Of a DNA stretch of 64,000 nt, positions 23,490 through 35,370 are shown piece by piece. Under the pieces are notes generated by a model. The model searched no databases and was not told where the DNA came from. It saw only the letters and a list, made by a program, of their open reading frames with translations. The DNA is taken from assembly GCA_905221605.1 (NCBI GenBank), contig CAJNDS010000879.1, positions 822,501 to 886,500 of the forward strand, written 5' to 3'. The first letter of the stretch is position 1; every line of letters begins with the position of its first letter. The stretch is from Symbiodinium natans. Taxonomy: Eukaryota > Sar > Dinophyceae > Suessiales > Symbiodiniaceae. A program made the position numbers and the translations under genes.

Positions 23490-24600
23490 CCCACAAAAAC
23501 AAATCAATGGGGTCCGGTCCTTGCTTGTATATATGTTTGACGCAGGAATTGCCGTACAGGGTTGTACGTAATAACAAAGAGGCATCAAAGCCAAGTGGAA
23601 ACACATTTTTCTTTCCGACTTGGCTGCAGTTTCTACGGGCAGCTAGCCGTTACATTTTTGTCCACTGGGACTGGCATCGAATGCGAGACGTATGGGGAAG
23701 AATTTGCACGGAACCGCGCGATTCATTGCGGATTTACATGCTCCATGGACCTCAACCCTGCCAATACTTGTGGGGAAGAACTCGTCAAAAAAAAACGCTT
23801 CCTATCAGAAACACGACACCGGCCAATTCTCGGAAAAAGGGACACAGAAAACAAACCCAATTCCCAACTGTCACTTTGCAACCGGCTCACACCAACACCT
23901 CAGCCCTACACCCCAATAGATGCTACAAATTATATTCTCTACCTCAGAACCTGCAGCCCAGACCCCAAACGGTGCAGGGGCCCTTATCATGAAAGGCGTT
24001 TACTGTTCGCTCCTTGCCCGTGACTCGCCCTACCATGCGTGGTTTCTCGGTCTCCGGTTCTTGGTATTTGCAGGGGGAGGGGCTTGATAGTGGCCCTTGA
24101 AACCTGAAGACTGAACCGACCCTCAGTTCCCCCGAACCCCCAGTCTTGAACTTAAGCCAAGGGCTGGAGGCCCCCAGAACCTTGACAATCTCGCAACCCT
24201 AAGCCCGTCGACACGATGAGGGCCCCCTAATACTAAAAGCCCTTTCGAGGTCTTTTTTTGTGGGCGGAGGGGAGGGGAGGGGGGGTTGGGCGGGGCGAAT
24301 GGTGCAGCAGGGGGGCGAGGAGGAGGGGGGGGCGGGGGAAGCAGTTGAACAGAATGGCATTGTCGAGCTGCCCCATGCACACGGCCTGTAAGAGGTGATG
24401 TCCGTTGCACAAAAGAAGTTCTGGCCACCCGCAACCGTAGGTAGGCTTTCGGGATTGCGAGTTGTGGTGGCTGCCAACGCATAGCTTCGTTTCGGGATGA
24501 CAAAGAGGGAAAGCCCTTTCTTGCTCGATGAATAAGAAGTCAGCATCGCCCCAGGTTAAAACCTCGGCTGCCAGCTACGGACACGGCAGTACTCACTGTG
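23490..24600. other. Non-coding region with a G-quadruplex-prone tract
   Basis: About 1.1 kb. 23750-23990 is A/C-rich with no motif. 24262-24342 is strongly G-rich on the + strand, with many GGGG runs separated by 1-6 bases, so it could form G-quadruplexes in DNA or RNA. Only shadow ORFs are present. Confidence 0.5.
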
Positions 24601-24603
24601 TCA

Positions 24604-25200
24604 CCCAAAGCACAACTCGCCTGCTACCCCTGTGATGGCGCCCACTATATCTGCCACCAGGACTGCTATCTGTTATCCGCTATCTGATGCTGCCGCACAT
24701 GTCCTGCGAATTGCCAGGACAACAAATTCAGGCGGCGCTGCGTGCACCATGCGTGTTGCAGTTTTGCAGGGCCAGCCGAGCCACCGTGCCACGCGTGGAT
24801 CCGTAGATTCGTAGGTCCAGGTTGCAGTGGATGATGGCCCTCTTTTAGCCGGCCCGTCTGCAGGCCCACCCACGGTACGCGATTGAATTCCCGAGAGCTC
24901 ACTACGATCTTGCGCCAGCCTTGTCACAGCATCATGCTCGTGCCATAGTGGACGGCAGGAAGTCAGCAGTCAAACTCAGGTACGGGAACGCGACAGACTG
25001 GGACGTCTGCCGGGTGACTTGTCTTGCATTCCGAGTCGGAACCAAAGGGTTTAGTGAACGAGCTGCCCAGGATGGAGGGCAACTGAAACTGTACCTGCAG
25101 ACAGAAGACTTGGAGTCTGCCCCGCCTTCTGATCATCCCTCTGTACACGTGGCTCCGACAGTTGGCACCCTGGCATCTTGGACCAGGCAATATTGACCGA
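24604..25200 (+). CDS. Candidate Cys-rich and basic exons, unknown gene
   Basis: 24610-24686 reads QLACYPCDGAHYICHQDCYL. The same frame after a TGA (24686-24688) continues CCRTCPANCQDNKFRRRC and HHACCSFAGPAEPPCHAW, dense in Cys and His pairs, as in zinc-binding domains; the TGA may lie in an unrecognised intron. After CTGCAG, 24864-24978 reads HPRYAIEFPRAHYDLAPALS and QHHARAIVDGRKSAVKLR, and the frame stays open to 25196. Competing ORFs exist on the minus strand. No named zinc-finger family fits confidently. Confidence 0.35.
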
Positions 25201-25232
25201 TCTTCAAGGGTTTTTTTTGAATCTATGCGTGT

Positions 25233-25421
25233 ATGAATCGCACATGCAAGAGGGTTGTGTACAACATGAGCGTGGCCTGCTCTGGGAGCATGATGAGCTC
25301 TGCCGCTTTCGCCACTTTCGACATCTGTAAGACAGACAAACACGTAAACCTAATCGTCAAAGAGCTGTACAAGCAACACGGGTCTTTACGACCACTGCCC
25401 GCCCGTCAAACAAGTCCATGA
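25233..25421 (+). CDS. Candidate exon, unknown protein
   Basis: Frame reads RTCKRVVYNMSVACSGSMMS, then FATFDICKTDKHVNLIVKEL and YKQHGSLRPLPARQ. Globular composition; no recognised motif. Possibly part of the 24.6-28.7 kb gene. Confidence 0.35.
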   Translation: MNRTCKRVVYNMSVACSGSMMSSAAFATFDICKTDKHVNLIVKELYKQHGSLRPLPARQTSP

Positions 25422-25887
25422 ACTTCGTGCACAGTTTGATTGGGTGCACCACCTGTCATGGTGTACCTTATGAAACCACATACGCCCCACGGAATATACA
25501 CGAGAGGTCCAACATGTATTTGCACCATGGACCAAGCCATATCGAACGTTAAGTGCAAGTGTGGTGTGCGCTGCAGTATGCCGCAGTACTGTGTCCGAGG
25601 TTATCTTTTTCTCCAGACTTTGGCATGAAGTGCTGCCGGCATATCGTCCTCGGCGAGCGCTGACCATGTGGATATTGCGCCCGGAGGAAGAGGAGAGCTG
25701 GATGCCGAACGTGTTCTAGAGGAATCACCTGGTTACACCCGTTCTTCCAATGCCTCCTGCCACTGCAGTCACAAGATCACGGCCATGGTTCAGTTTCTGA
25801 ACCACAACCTGCACAGCAGTCAAGAGCTGCTCGTACCACGAAGCAGCAGCACTTCCAGCACGTTGTTTCCTTCCTGCTGCTTGGGAA

Positions 25888-26349
25888 GTGGAGACCCCTC
25901 GGCGGGTTTGCAAGTTGGACAAGCCACCGGAAACAATTGTGCATGGCGTCCCGGAAACCTCCGGCATTGAATGCGGCCGCCGGGCAGATGGACATCTCAC
26001 GTGCGATTGTGCAAGAGACGTGAGTTGGGGGGCAAGGAGCGATGTGGTGCTGCTTGCGTTCAAGGACTTGTCGGCAAGCTCCTTCATGAGCCGCATTGAG
26101 AAAGAAATGGAAATCGTTGGCCTCGTAAAGCTCAAAGCTGCTGGCCTTCGAGGCTCGAAGAGAGGCATTCAGAGTCACATGTTCATAAGTGTCAACATTT
26201 GTCGGGGAATCGCCCGACTTGACTCAGCTGATGGAGTGCCTAGTCTTATGATCAGCGGCGTCATCTTCGCAAAAGTTCGTTCGCATTGCTACCTCACAAA
26301 GCCAACGTTTAACCACACGGAGTATTCAATGCTTTCGCCGAAACTATAG
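25888..26349 (+). CDS. Candidate exon region, unknown protein
   Basis: The best coding stretch is 26027-26166: GARSDVVLLAFKDLSASSFM, then SRIEKEMEIVGLVKLKAAGL. Just upstream, another frame (about 25947-26019) also reads as coding (PPALNAAAGQMDISRAIVQE) and meets a GTGAGT donor at 26020, so two exons may abut here with an unresolved junction. Antisense ORFs (25725-26178) are long but Cys/Phe-biased. No family recognised. Confidence 0.38.
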   Translation: METPRRVCKLDKPPETIVHGVPETSGIECGRRADGHLTCDCARDVSWGARSDVVLLAFKDLSASSFMSRIEKEMEIVGLVKLKAAGLRGSKRGIQSHMFISVNICRGIARLDSADGVPSLMISGVIFAKVRSHCYLTKPTFNHTEYSMLSPKL

Positions 26350-27580
26350 ACGAATCGAAGAGCACGGAAGGTCCTGGCTCAAGAAGCTCCCAGCTTCCAG
26401 GTTCCAGCTAGGCAGCTAGGCATTGGTGGGAGTTAAGCTCAAGCTTATTGCGCCAAGAAAGCTGGGTCACGTGGTTCACCCAGCACTATGATTGAATTCT
26501 ACTTAGCCTCACCCTCCGCAACAGCTTCTTCAGACAAGTTGACACGGATTCGCAAGCAACTCAGAGACTGACAGACATCTCCAGCGGCACTGTGACCACT
26601 GCCTGTCCAGATCAGCGGCGTTCTCAGCTCTTTAAAGCATGGGCACGAACACATAAATCGACGTAATGCCTGGGTATTCCATTGCACAATTTGCGGGCCC
26701 CTGCTTCCAAGGACGTGGGACATGAGACTTTCCTGCATGGGGGGTCTTGAGTTGCCTTTCCTTGCAATCGTGATTAGGTTGAGGCTTTGCAGCATCGCGC
26801 AAGGGGGTTCTTCATCCTGTCCTAATTATGAAACTTCTGAGGCCAGTGTGGCACGACTCCCCATCCAGGCGTTTGGACATGGGGGACGGGCAGGGGATGC
26901 TTTCAAGGGCATGCTCTCACCAGGGTAACGTTTCACCGCAACTGCGGTGGTGCAGCCCGGAGCGTTTCCTGCACTGGAGGGACGTGAGTGATGGTGGGCG
27001 GTGTTGTAGCAACAGGTGTCATATGACTACTTGCAACATGAGCTTGTCGCAGTGGTGTTGTTTGCCAGGTCGCCGCCGCGTAGGAGGCGCTCCCCCTCCC
27101 GTGAAAGGCACATGGCTGCAACCCAAAAAATCCCAACACGCGAGAACTGATAACTAGTCACCCGTTGGCACTTGCAGCCTGAGCTAAAGCGCAGGCGCCG
27201 CTCACGGAGTGCTTTTCAGCGGCAGTCAGTGAGATTTGAACTTCGTGCTGGCTTTGGATGATTCGTGTGCTGCGAGTGTAGCTGCAAGATCCAAGGGATC
27301 CAGGTCGTACTCGCGAGACCGTCGGGGGGACGAAAGGCATGCTTGGTTCGTGAGTTAATGCCAGTGTGTGCTCGCATGTGTCGCAATGTGTAGCAGCTGG
27401 TGGGGCCCTGGACACCTGACCTTGAAGCGATGTGTAGCCTCACTTGGTGAGGCAACCCAGCGAGCAGAAGGAACTTGGATTCCGAGGCTTGCGGAGCAGG
27501 GGTAACATATGGGGTACAAATGGGTACCAACTTCAAGTTTTGCAACGGAGACCAGTTCCCGGCTTTGCTTTGTGCAGTTC
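26350..27580. other. Region with weak coding signals
   Basis: About 1.2 kb. A short + strand stretch near 26820-26910 (SEASVARLPIQAFGHGG, AGDAFKGMLSPG) may be an exon. Otherwise ORFs overlap on both strands with no motif or consistent splice sites. Confidence 0.4.
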
Positions 27581-27590
27581 TGCCTCTCAG

Positions 27591-27722
27591 GTGGGGTGGT
27601 CATTGGCAACCCGGCGGAGACCGAACCGCCTACCTACGAAGTGGAACAAGTTGGTCCAAAACTTTGCTTGGGAGAGCTCGATGATCTGTCCGGAGATGCC
27701 GAAACCCCGCACATAGTCTAGT
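27591..27722 (+). CDS. Candidate exon, unknown acidic protein
   Basis: After CTCTCAG the frame reads GVVIGNPAETEPPTYEVEQV, then GPKLCLGELDDLSGDAETPH, ending in TAG at 27720-27722. The acceptor and composition are convincing, but the family is unknown. The true 3' border may be an internal donor before the stop. Confidence 0.48.
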
Positions 27723-27922
27723 ATTGTCCAGCTGAGGTCGCAAGCACAACGGCGATCCCACATATCAGGCGCTGAGGTTGTTGGATCTTGTCTGCCTCGT
27801 TGCTTCCACGGGCGCGGGTCGCACGTCATGTGCAATGTTATGTTGGTTTTGCTTTCAGGCCGTGCTGAACATAAAAGGCCAGGGAGGGCGCTGCTGGCTT
27901 AGCTGGTTTAAGAAGAACAGTC

Positions 27923-27944
27923 GGGGGGGGGGGGGGGGGGGGGG
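27923..27944. repeat. G homopolymer (22 G)
   Basis: Uninterrupted run of 22 G on the + strand. The longest of several G/C homopolymers in the window; non-coding context. Confidence 0.9.
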
Positions 27945-28184
27945 TGGCAATGAATGTGCAGGCACCAAATCACATATGAGATCAAAGGTAGTCTAGTCGG
28001 CTGGTTGGCTGCGGGAGTTGCCCTATTTGGTGCAGTGTTGGATCTACCAAGGAATTCGATCCCTGAGAGCTCCGCCGAGGGCAAACGAGGAGTCACCCTC
28101 AAACAGTGAAGGTTGATCTGAAGTGTTGGCGTGACAGGCTCACAGCTTCACGTGGCTTACCTAGTTCCCGGTTCATGCTTTCAG

Positions 28185-28691
28185 TCTGCCCTGGTGCCCT
28201 ATGCTGTGCCAGAGGACGACGCAAAAGATGACGGCGAGGAGATGAAGGATTGCTTCATGCACCTTGGCAGAAGAAGCAACCAAAATCAACCAGATGCTGG
28301 TTCTTCGTGTCAGCCAGGTGTACTGAGAGTTATCACTTTTTGCAGCAGGAAGCATGGCATGCCCGGTCTGCGAGAACTTCAACAAAAGCAGCGCCGCAGT
28401 CGAATCAGCCTTGGTCTGAGATCAGCGGGGCAGATTTCCAGTGTTTGTTAATGTTGTTAGTATCTTCATTACTCTTGTTTGGCCCGCAGGCTGACAAGCC
28501 AGCCATGTGCAGCTGTGGACGTGCACTTACGCAAGAATACAGCAGATTATTTCGGACTCTTCGGCCACCAGCCAGCTCCTGGCAGCAAGAACGAGATACT
28601 TGCCGTACTTGCTTTCAAACTCAGGACAGCGGCAGCGCGTGAGTTTGTTTCAAGCATGCACGAAGCAGCAAAGATAATTAAGCGACGGTGA
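28185..28691 (+). CDS. 3' exons of an unknown gene
   Basis: 28185-28247 (after TTTCAG) reads SALVPYAVPEDDAKDDGEEM and K. 28270-28315, in another frame, reads EEATKINQMLVLRVSQ and looks like a direct continuation, though only 22 nt separate the two. A further exon near 28346-28430 is uncertain. The last exon, 28490-28691 (after CCCGCAG), reads AVDVHLRKNTADYFGLFGHQ, PAPGSKNEILAVLAFKLRTA and FVSSMHEAAKIIKRR, then TGA, and is the clearest. No family recognised; probably the 3' end of the gene whose exons start near 24.6 kb. Confidence 0.5.
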
Positions 28692-30030
28692 TGTCACAAG
28701 TCTTATGCCAACTCCACATTAAATGACTGCTTGCGGTTGGTACGACGTGTTGTTGCCAATTATGTGCCAACATTTCAGGCTCCAAGTACCAGGCTCCAGA
28801 GACTGCTGGCACGGCACGCGTAAAAGTCTTGCCTGCGCAGCGGGATTTTTTTTGTGGGGAGTGGGGTGACAAGCCTCCACTGCTGAGTGGAGCCACTCTC
28901 CTGACTATAGTGTTGCCATCGCATGCAGTGGCAGCAGTAGAAGCTCTTCAGTCCAGGGAGTCCAGGGCGTATGCATGGTATCTGCGGTGACGTGGGTAAC
29001 AGGAACCTGGTCGTCATCATGCATTCCCAAGGCCATGGCCCATGTCCCACCACTGTATTGTAATAAGAATGCAAACAGCCTAGCACCCCAGAGCCCATCA
29101 TGGAGCCGTGCCTTATGTGTACAAGGTGTGAAAGTCGATGCTCACCGCAAGCACAGCCTGGTCCATACCAGTAGCATACTCATCCCCCCTGCCCCATGCG
29201 CAACATTCTGGGATTAGACGGAGCCGCCAATTGCATCCTTCGATGCTGCTGCACTAGTTAGTCACCTTAGCCATTAAACAGGCTGCTACACTGTGTAGTA
29301 GACCGATGCAAGAGGGGTTGGGTTGCACACGGCGTTCATGAGCTCCCCCCATGCGTGTCATGGCTTGCCGTCTGAAGCTTCTTGCTATTCATTCCAGCAG
29401 GTAAACACGTGCCAATGGTTTCAATAGAACAAGGCGTGGAATAGCATACAAAAACCAGGACTCAGTTTGTCTGACAGAGTGAAGAATGCAGTGACACGGC
29501 AATAGTGCCCACAAAGCGCAACGGAGCACAGATCAAAGCACTGCTTCCAATTGGCACCCAGCAGCTTCATGTGGTTTGCCATCGTGTGGATGGTTGTTAG
29601 GTCGATGTGAGTGCAGCCCATGCTGGGTGAAGGTAGCAATGCCCAGCAATGGAGGGGTGGAGTCGATGGAGTGGACCTACCGCAGCTGCCATGCAAGAGA
29701 AAGAAGGGGAGCTGTCATTTCAGGCTGGATTGGGGTCACGCCCTTCAGAGCAAGAATGCGGGGGGACCAGGAGGGGTGGGGAGGGGGTGCCGGTGAATGA
29801 AGACCTTTTCCCCAACCCCGTGCGAACACACCGGCGGCTGCGGTTGGTTGCCTCTGGGCACCGTTGTGTGCAGCTGAGGGACCACTCCCTCGAGTCATCA
29901 TCATTGTAAGCAGCAGCACCAGCAGCATTGTCCTTGTCAACCTCCATCTGCTGTTGCAGGTCGTTGATCATGTTGCACATGCGTTCTCAGCTTCGCATGC
30001 CAACTAAGCTAAGATCAATCGTGGAATTGT
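28692..30030. other. Intergenic region, nothing recognised
   Basis: About 1.3 kb after the stop at 28691. Shadow ORFs occur on both strands only. A short G-rich stretch (ggggaccaggaggggtggggaggggg) lies at 29761-29787. Confidence 0.45.
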
Positions 30031-30246
30031 GTGCGCGCGCTTGTTTCTTTTATTTGTTATGTTTGTGTAGTTGTTTGTTGTGTTGTTTGTTGTGTTTGCT
30101 CTGTTTGCTTTGTTTGCTGTGTTTGCTTTGTTTGTTTTTTGTTTTGTTGATGTTAATTGTCTTGTTTGTTTTTCTTCGTTTTTGTTTGTTTGTGTTTGTT
30201 TCTGTTTGCTTGAATTTGTTTGCCGTTTGTGTGTTGACTGTGTGTG

Positions 30247-30334
<88 letters not shown>

Positions 30335-30640
30335 TGTGCGTGTGTGTGCGTGTGTGAGTGTTTGTTTGCTTCGTTTTTTGTAGTTGGCTTGTTTCGGTGT
30401 GTTTTGTGGTGTTCTTTGGTGGTGTTCTTCGGTGGTGTTCTTTGGTGGTGGCGGTGGTGGTGGCGGTGGTGGTGGTGGTGGCAGCGGCTGCGGCGGCGGC
30501 GGTGGTGGTGCTGGCGCTGGCGCTGGCCTTGGCATTGGTGTTGGCGTTGGTGTTGTGTGTTTGAGTTGCGTGTGCTTGTGTTTGTTTGTTTGTGTGCGTG
30601 TGTGTGTGTGTGTGTGTCAAGTATACTTTCGGAGCTGTTC
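30030..30640. repeat. Compound microsatellite: TTTG, (TGCG)n, (TGG)n, (GT)n
   Basis: 30045-30240 is built from tttgt/tttgct units. 30247-30336 is an almost pure cgtg tetranucleotide tract (about 22 copies), ending in gtgtgcgtgtgtg. 30420-30530 is tggtgg/cggcgg-rich, and 30590-30620 is (GT)n. The long Cys/Val and Thr/His ORFs on both strands here (up to 222 codons) follow from the repeats. Confidence 0.93.
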
Positions 30641-31144
30641 ACGACTGGCGCTGAGCGTTGCCACATGTCCTATGGACTAAGCAAAAACACCGATGTTTGC
30701 AGCAATAGACCTGGCCAGTCAAAACAATTCAAAACATGAGGACCTTAAACTTTGGACAACCTGGTTTGCTTTTCCATGCTTGTGGGTTTCTGGTTGTCAC
30801 GTTTACAAATCGTGAAAGGTGTAGATTCAGTGCAGATGTATCCAAGGGATGAGGTTCTACAACTACAACATGGCCAACAGCTCCTCGTGTCTTGGCTTTG
30901 CACGGCATGGAGGGGCCCTAGGGCTTTCAGCACTAGTGAACTAGTTTTGAAGCTTAGCGCAGCAAGATATGCGCAAGAAGCTTTGTCAAGCCGTCAGGCT
31001 TCAGGCATTGCTCCCGAGGTTCGATGGCTTGCACCAACTGCAAGGCGGTAACGGCGGTGGCTTCGAAAGCTGGGTCCAGGAGCAACGACCGTGCCACGAG
31101 TGTTCTTGATGCGCGACCGTCGCAGATATTAGTAGACTCTCGAG

Positions 31145-33235
31145 GAGTTGGCGCGGACATGGGCAGTTGGTAAACTGAAAGTTGAAATGTCTGAAGCCGA
31201 AGAAAGGACATGGGACGTCGCACGCCGTCTCGCCCGCATTTGCCAGTGGAAGAGTCGAAAAAAGATCGGCAATAAACAGCCCTGAATGCAAACAGAAACC
31301 CCATCCCAACCAGCAAAACGGCGTCGCAGCCAAAATGGAGAGAAGTGGTGTAACAAAGATAAGCTTAATGGGAAATGCCGATAAAGGCTCGGAGCCTCTG
31401 TTCTTGCTTTCTGCGCACGAGAGCCGAGCATCCCCAACACACAGGTGAGAAGCCCAGAGTGCTTGAAGCTAAGGATGTCGGGTTCAGGCCCCTTGAAAAG
31501 GGCAAAAGTTCAGCATATTCATATACGATCTCCCCGTGACTTGCGGAGAGGATACTCGGTCTCAGGCCCTCGAAACTGTATCTTCTGAGTTGAGCAGTCC
31601 GCACCAGGCGGAAGCAACCTCTTACAGTACTCGTTTGCTCGTTCTGCCGAAGCTAGGGCAAGTCGGGCAATGGCCATGCGCAAGTGAAAGCGACTTAAGC
31701 TAGGAGCCTTTGGCAGATGGAAGTCCGGTGGATGTCGTTTTTGCGACGCTGTCGGAGACGAGGCAGAAGTTTGTGGATGGCAGTTTGCCAGCATGTTCTT
31801 TGTACATGTTTGTTGAAGTTTGCTGTCCTTGGCTTTTCCTTCAGAGGTTACAGCTGGGCCCGTGGGTTCGCGACTACCGGACGCAGCCCTCACACACCTT
31901 GGATGTAGCAACATATCAGAGTCCACGCTGCATCAAGACGACCTACACTTGCAAATGTTGCAGGCAGCATGCCTTGTTTCGTGTGTGTACGGAGCATTCG
32001 AGTTGAGCCGAGCATGTCATGTTTCAAGTTGCGAACCAGCCACTGAGGAACTCGTTAAAGGAAGCCGACAAGTCTCTTGGAGCATTTCATCAGGAAATGA
32101 TGTTCTGTTTCGCTGACTGGAATGCAGTGATTCCGGTCCAAGGAAAAATGAGCTGCCCTGGACGAGCATTTTGGATGGAATGGCGGAGAAGTACAACGGC
32201 AACCTGAAAACGTTGCTTCTGCTGCTCGGCAATTCAGGAGAGACGGTGGACATCCACGTGATGCTGTCTTGTCGGCAGGTTCTCCAGATCTCGTTTCAGA
32301 AGGGATCCTGACTCCCTGCCTCTTTTTGGAAGGCTGGGTTTCACAACATGTTTAACATGTTGCCCTGTGCAACGGTTGCGGATGCAAAACGTCCTGGCAG
32401 AGGCTTCCGGACAAGCGAGTTGCTGGTCTGGTGGGGGCCACAGACATCCCAGACGGGTTAGGCATCAGATCGACTTGCACTGTGATATCATGTCGGGCTT
32501 CGTGAGGCCTTGCCCAATCCCAAGAAGGCCTTCATGGGCCGCAGCCTGCTGTCACGGCACCAAGAGTTGCACTTCTGCTTCGCTGGCGCCTTGAATTGCA
32601 AAGGAAGCCTGCGCATCGAAGCGGACCTATCCCTACTCTTACTCTTATTGTTATTACTACTATTTTCTATTATTATCAGTATTATTCTTATGTAGAAGAC
32701 TCATCATGACCAATGGCCAAAAGGCCACCTGTCCGGCGAGGTGCACATTTTCCAATAAGCGACATAGCAGCTGCACTGGAAGACGCCAAGAAGGATAACC
32801 TAGAAGAGGCAAAGTTCCTCATGGCAAGGACCCCTCCTGTGTGCTTTAGTGGTGGTTTCCGATTCTTCTGGCTCTGCTGTACCTGGCTGCTGCACTGGGC
32901 ATCTCCCTTTTGGGGCACCATGCAGGACGCTGCGGAAGGTGTTGCGGAAAGCACACCGCGCGGGACTGCTGGATGACGGCACGCTTCTCATTCTCCAAGG
33001 CTTGAGTGCATCGTGCGAAGAGCAGCATGTCAAGTGAAGTTTAAGATTCAAAAGCCGACGCCTCAAAAAACATACTTAGCTGCTCCGGGACAGGCGACCT
33101 CAACAGCAGAACCGTTCTTCCTTCCGCGGGCCACCAGCTGGACGTGCTAAGCGAAGTATTGGCGGACAAGAGCCTTCAGGACGGGACGTATGTCATGGGC
33201 CATAGCAAGGCCGTAGACAACAGCAAGCGCTTGTG
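31145..33235 (+). CDS. Unknown gene, about six candidate exons
   Basis: Exon-like segments, all +, each after an AG acceptor. 31145-~31270: ELARTWAVGKLKVEMSEAEE, RTWDVARRLARICQWKSRKK (long charged helix). 31704-~31805: EPLADGSPVDVVFATLSETR, QKFVDGSLPACSL. ~32127-32278: SILDGMAEKYNGNLKTLLLL, LGNSGETVDIHVMLSCRQ, ending at a GT donor. 32525-~32640: KAFMGRSLLSRHQELHFCFA. ~32713-32830: ISDIAAALEDAKKDNLEEAK. ~32926-33037: TLRKVLRKAHRAGLLDDGTL. ~33092-33235: GHQLDVLSEVLADKSLQDGT, then a stop. Phases were not checked for all joins, and 33037 and 33235 are both stops, so two transcripts or an intron across the first stop are possible. No domain recognised. Confidence 0.45.
32638..32694. repeat. (ATT)-rich microsatellite
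   Basis: tcttactcttattgttattactactattttctattattatcagtatta: imperfect TTA/ATT triplets just before the Met near 32709-32715. Confidence 0.7.
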
Positions 33236-34040
33236 AATCCCGGCAACAAAGGCTGCAATCCAAGCTGGGATGCCCTTCTTGGAATCTTGGCTTCTTTTTC
33301 TTCCTTGTTAAGTCCCGGCGTGGGTATGGGCGCCATCAGCGCGTTTGGCCTTACATAATGTTGTCGGCCAAGGACGGGGAATGGTTTGAACCTTCAACAT
33401 CGGACCCTTTGGAGCTACCAGCGACTTTGCCTATTTGCAGGATCTGTCATAGATTAGATTGGCACGGACAATTCATTGAACTTTGGGGCAGCGCGTCGCT
33501 GTAAGGTAACATACAAATTTTCATTTGATGTGGGCCCAGATCTCAGACTGTTTGTGTTGGTGCCTTGCTGCTGTTCCAAACGGAACTGTCGCTGACATCG
33601 GCTGCTAACTGCTCGATGGTTTTAGTGAAAAGTCCGTGGTTCAAGGGGCCTACAGTGGCCCGCATGTAAGTTGTAAGAGTGACGGAGAGTGGCACGCGCT
33701 TCCAAGCCATTCAAGCTCCAGGTGTCGTAGGTCCGCCGACTATCCCCAAAGGGCCTGCCAATCAAGCGGTAATTGTTGCAATTTGGAGGAGGCTATGCTA
33801 GTGCCATGCTATGCAATGCTATGCTATGCCCCCACCGCCCAATTCTTCCACGAACACAGACGAATCTAACAGTAGCAGCTCCTTTCCCTTGCTGCAGGAA
33901 TTGTCGCAAGCAAGGCCAAAACTTCACAGCATGTGTTTTCTGACATGGCCTGAGGTGAGACATTCCTGAAGGGTGACAGTACCTCAACCGCAAGCTCCAT
34001 CAGAGTCGCCATGCGACTCTGAGCGTTCCTGAACCGAGGC
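33236..34040. other. Intergenic region, nothing recognised
   Basis: About 0.8 kb. 33793-33830 contains tandem atgctatgc units (gctatgctagtgccatgctatgcaatgctatgc). No supported gene. Confidence 0.45.
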
Positions 34041-34043
34041 TCA

Positions 34044-35370
34044 TTGACCCTGAAGTCTGTGCTCGACGCTGCGAGCGCCGTGGAGCTCAGCCCGAAGAGC
34101 CCTAGCTCTGAGCGCTACCACGCGCGCCCTGCCTTGGAATTGGAGCTCTATCTCTGGACGTGCATTGTTTTTCAAGATTTGTCCTGTCCGCTTTGGGTGC
34201 AAGCACCCGTGCCAAAACGACTCGAGGACGCTGTGCAGCTTGTCCAGCCCTGAGCTGTGGTGTCAGCGCATGACACTGCTGCATGCGATGCTACAGAGCG
34301 AAGTGCTGCCATGCCCTGAGGCCAGCACAGCGGCTGAAGGATTGGGGCTCCTTTGTGGCATTATGTCATACGTACGGCTTGCAGCAGATCTCATGAGTTT
34401 CCATGCCTCCACATGTTCATGCATTCTAGCATCGCCGATGGAAGCAAAGGCTTGGATTTCAAAGAGGGTAGTTTCCGCCCATTTCGCAGCGCAGCCGCAA
34501 TTCAGAACACGTATTCGCAGGTATTCGGTGCTCTTGCATCCCTGCAATTGCAGGCTTTCCAGCATCTGCCGATCGATTGCTGGTATGGGCCCCCAGGAAA
34601 CTCGCAAGGCCACCTGGCTATGTTTGGGCAAAGCAGTCAGATGTGTTGCAACATTGCAGAAGGATGTTTCATGAAGTGGCTTAGTGAAAGGAACTTGTTA
34701 TTCCAGGCCAGTAGGTTCGCTTGCAGCCATGCTGCTCATAAGTATACATGGTTGTACCGAGCAACTCCGGCAAACACTGGAGGCGGCTTCGATGGCACTT
34801 TCCCAAAGGAGGCTACGAGGCCGGTGGCGCAAAACAGACCTGCACACAGGCACAATGTTGAGGAGCATGATTTGCAGGCGAGCCTAAGCTGCGGGCATGC
34901 CCTTGATGGAAGGAACTAAGCATTCACGCTGTGAGTTTTACATGCACGTGGTGCTTCACTTAACTTGAAAGGTTGCTTGTACCAGGTGCTCCACACCCAA
35001 GGGGGCAGCGACCACCGTCCGGTTATCCTCGAGGCGCAAAGCTGCAGATGCAGCAGCCAACAGCTTGTCCCAAGTCATTGAACGCACATGCCACATGCAA
35101 CCGATGCAGCCCAGGCCACCTTGACAGTGGCGTCTTCGATGCCAGAGGCTTCGGAGACATCCTTGCCGGATCCGTCCTTGCTTGAGCCGTCGGCGCAGCT
35201 GGTTGAGGCTAGAGCTCCCCTTTGTACTTGTAACATCCCTCGCGGATGTGCAAGCTGCCATCACCATGGCTTCCTGCACTTTTAGCCTCAGGCAATCACC
35301 CAGGACGATGCCGAAGACAGTGATTCGGGCGACTTGGGCTCGATGGCAGTCCCCTTGACAGCTTCACTGT
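34044..35370 (+). CDS. Candidate exons, unknown protein
   Basis: Segments that read as coding on +: 34044-34160 (LKSVLDAASAVELSPKSPSS, ALELELYLWT); ~34267-34400 (MLQSEVLPCPEASTAAEGLG, LLCGIMSYVRLAADLM); ~34750-34887 (TEQLRQTLEAASMALSQRRL, RGRWRKTDLHTGTMLRSM, then stop); 35100-35220 (ATLTVASSMPEASETSLPDP, SLLEPSAQLVEAR); 35288-35370 (AITQDDAEDSDSGDLGSMAV). The last two are Ser/Glu/Asp-rich, disordered-type segments. No domain is recognised and joins are unresolved. They may be upstream exons of the CAP-Gly gene. Confidence 0.33.

Noticed and set aside
23393-23992. 199-codon + strand ORF
   Set aside because: Includes a 19-C homopolymer read as Pro; composition is irregular and no motif appears.
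30004-30739. 220-222-codon ORFs on both strands
   Set aside because: Pure consequence of TTTG, TGCG and TGG microsatellites; low-complexity Thr/His/Ala or Val/Cys peptides.
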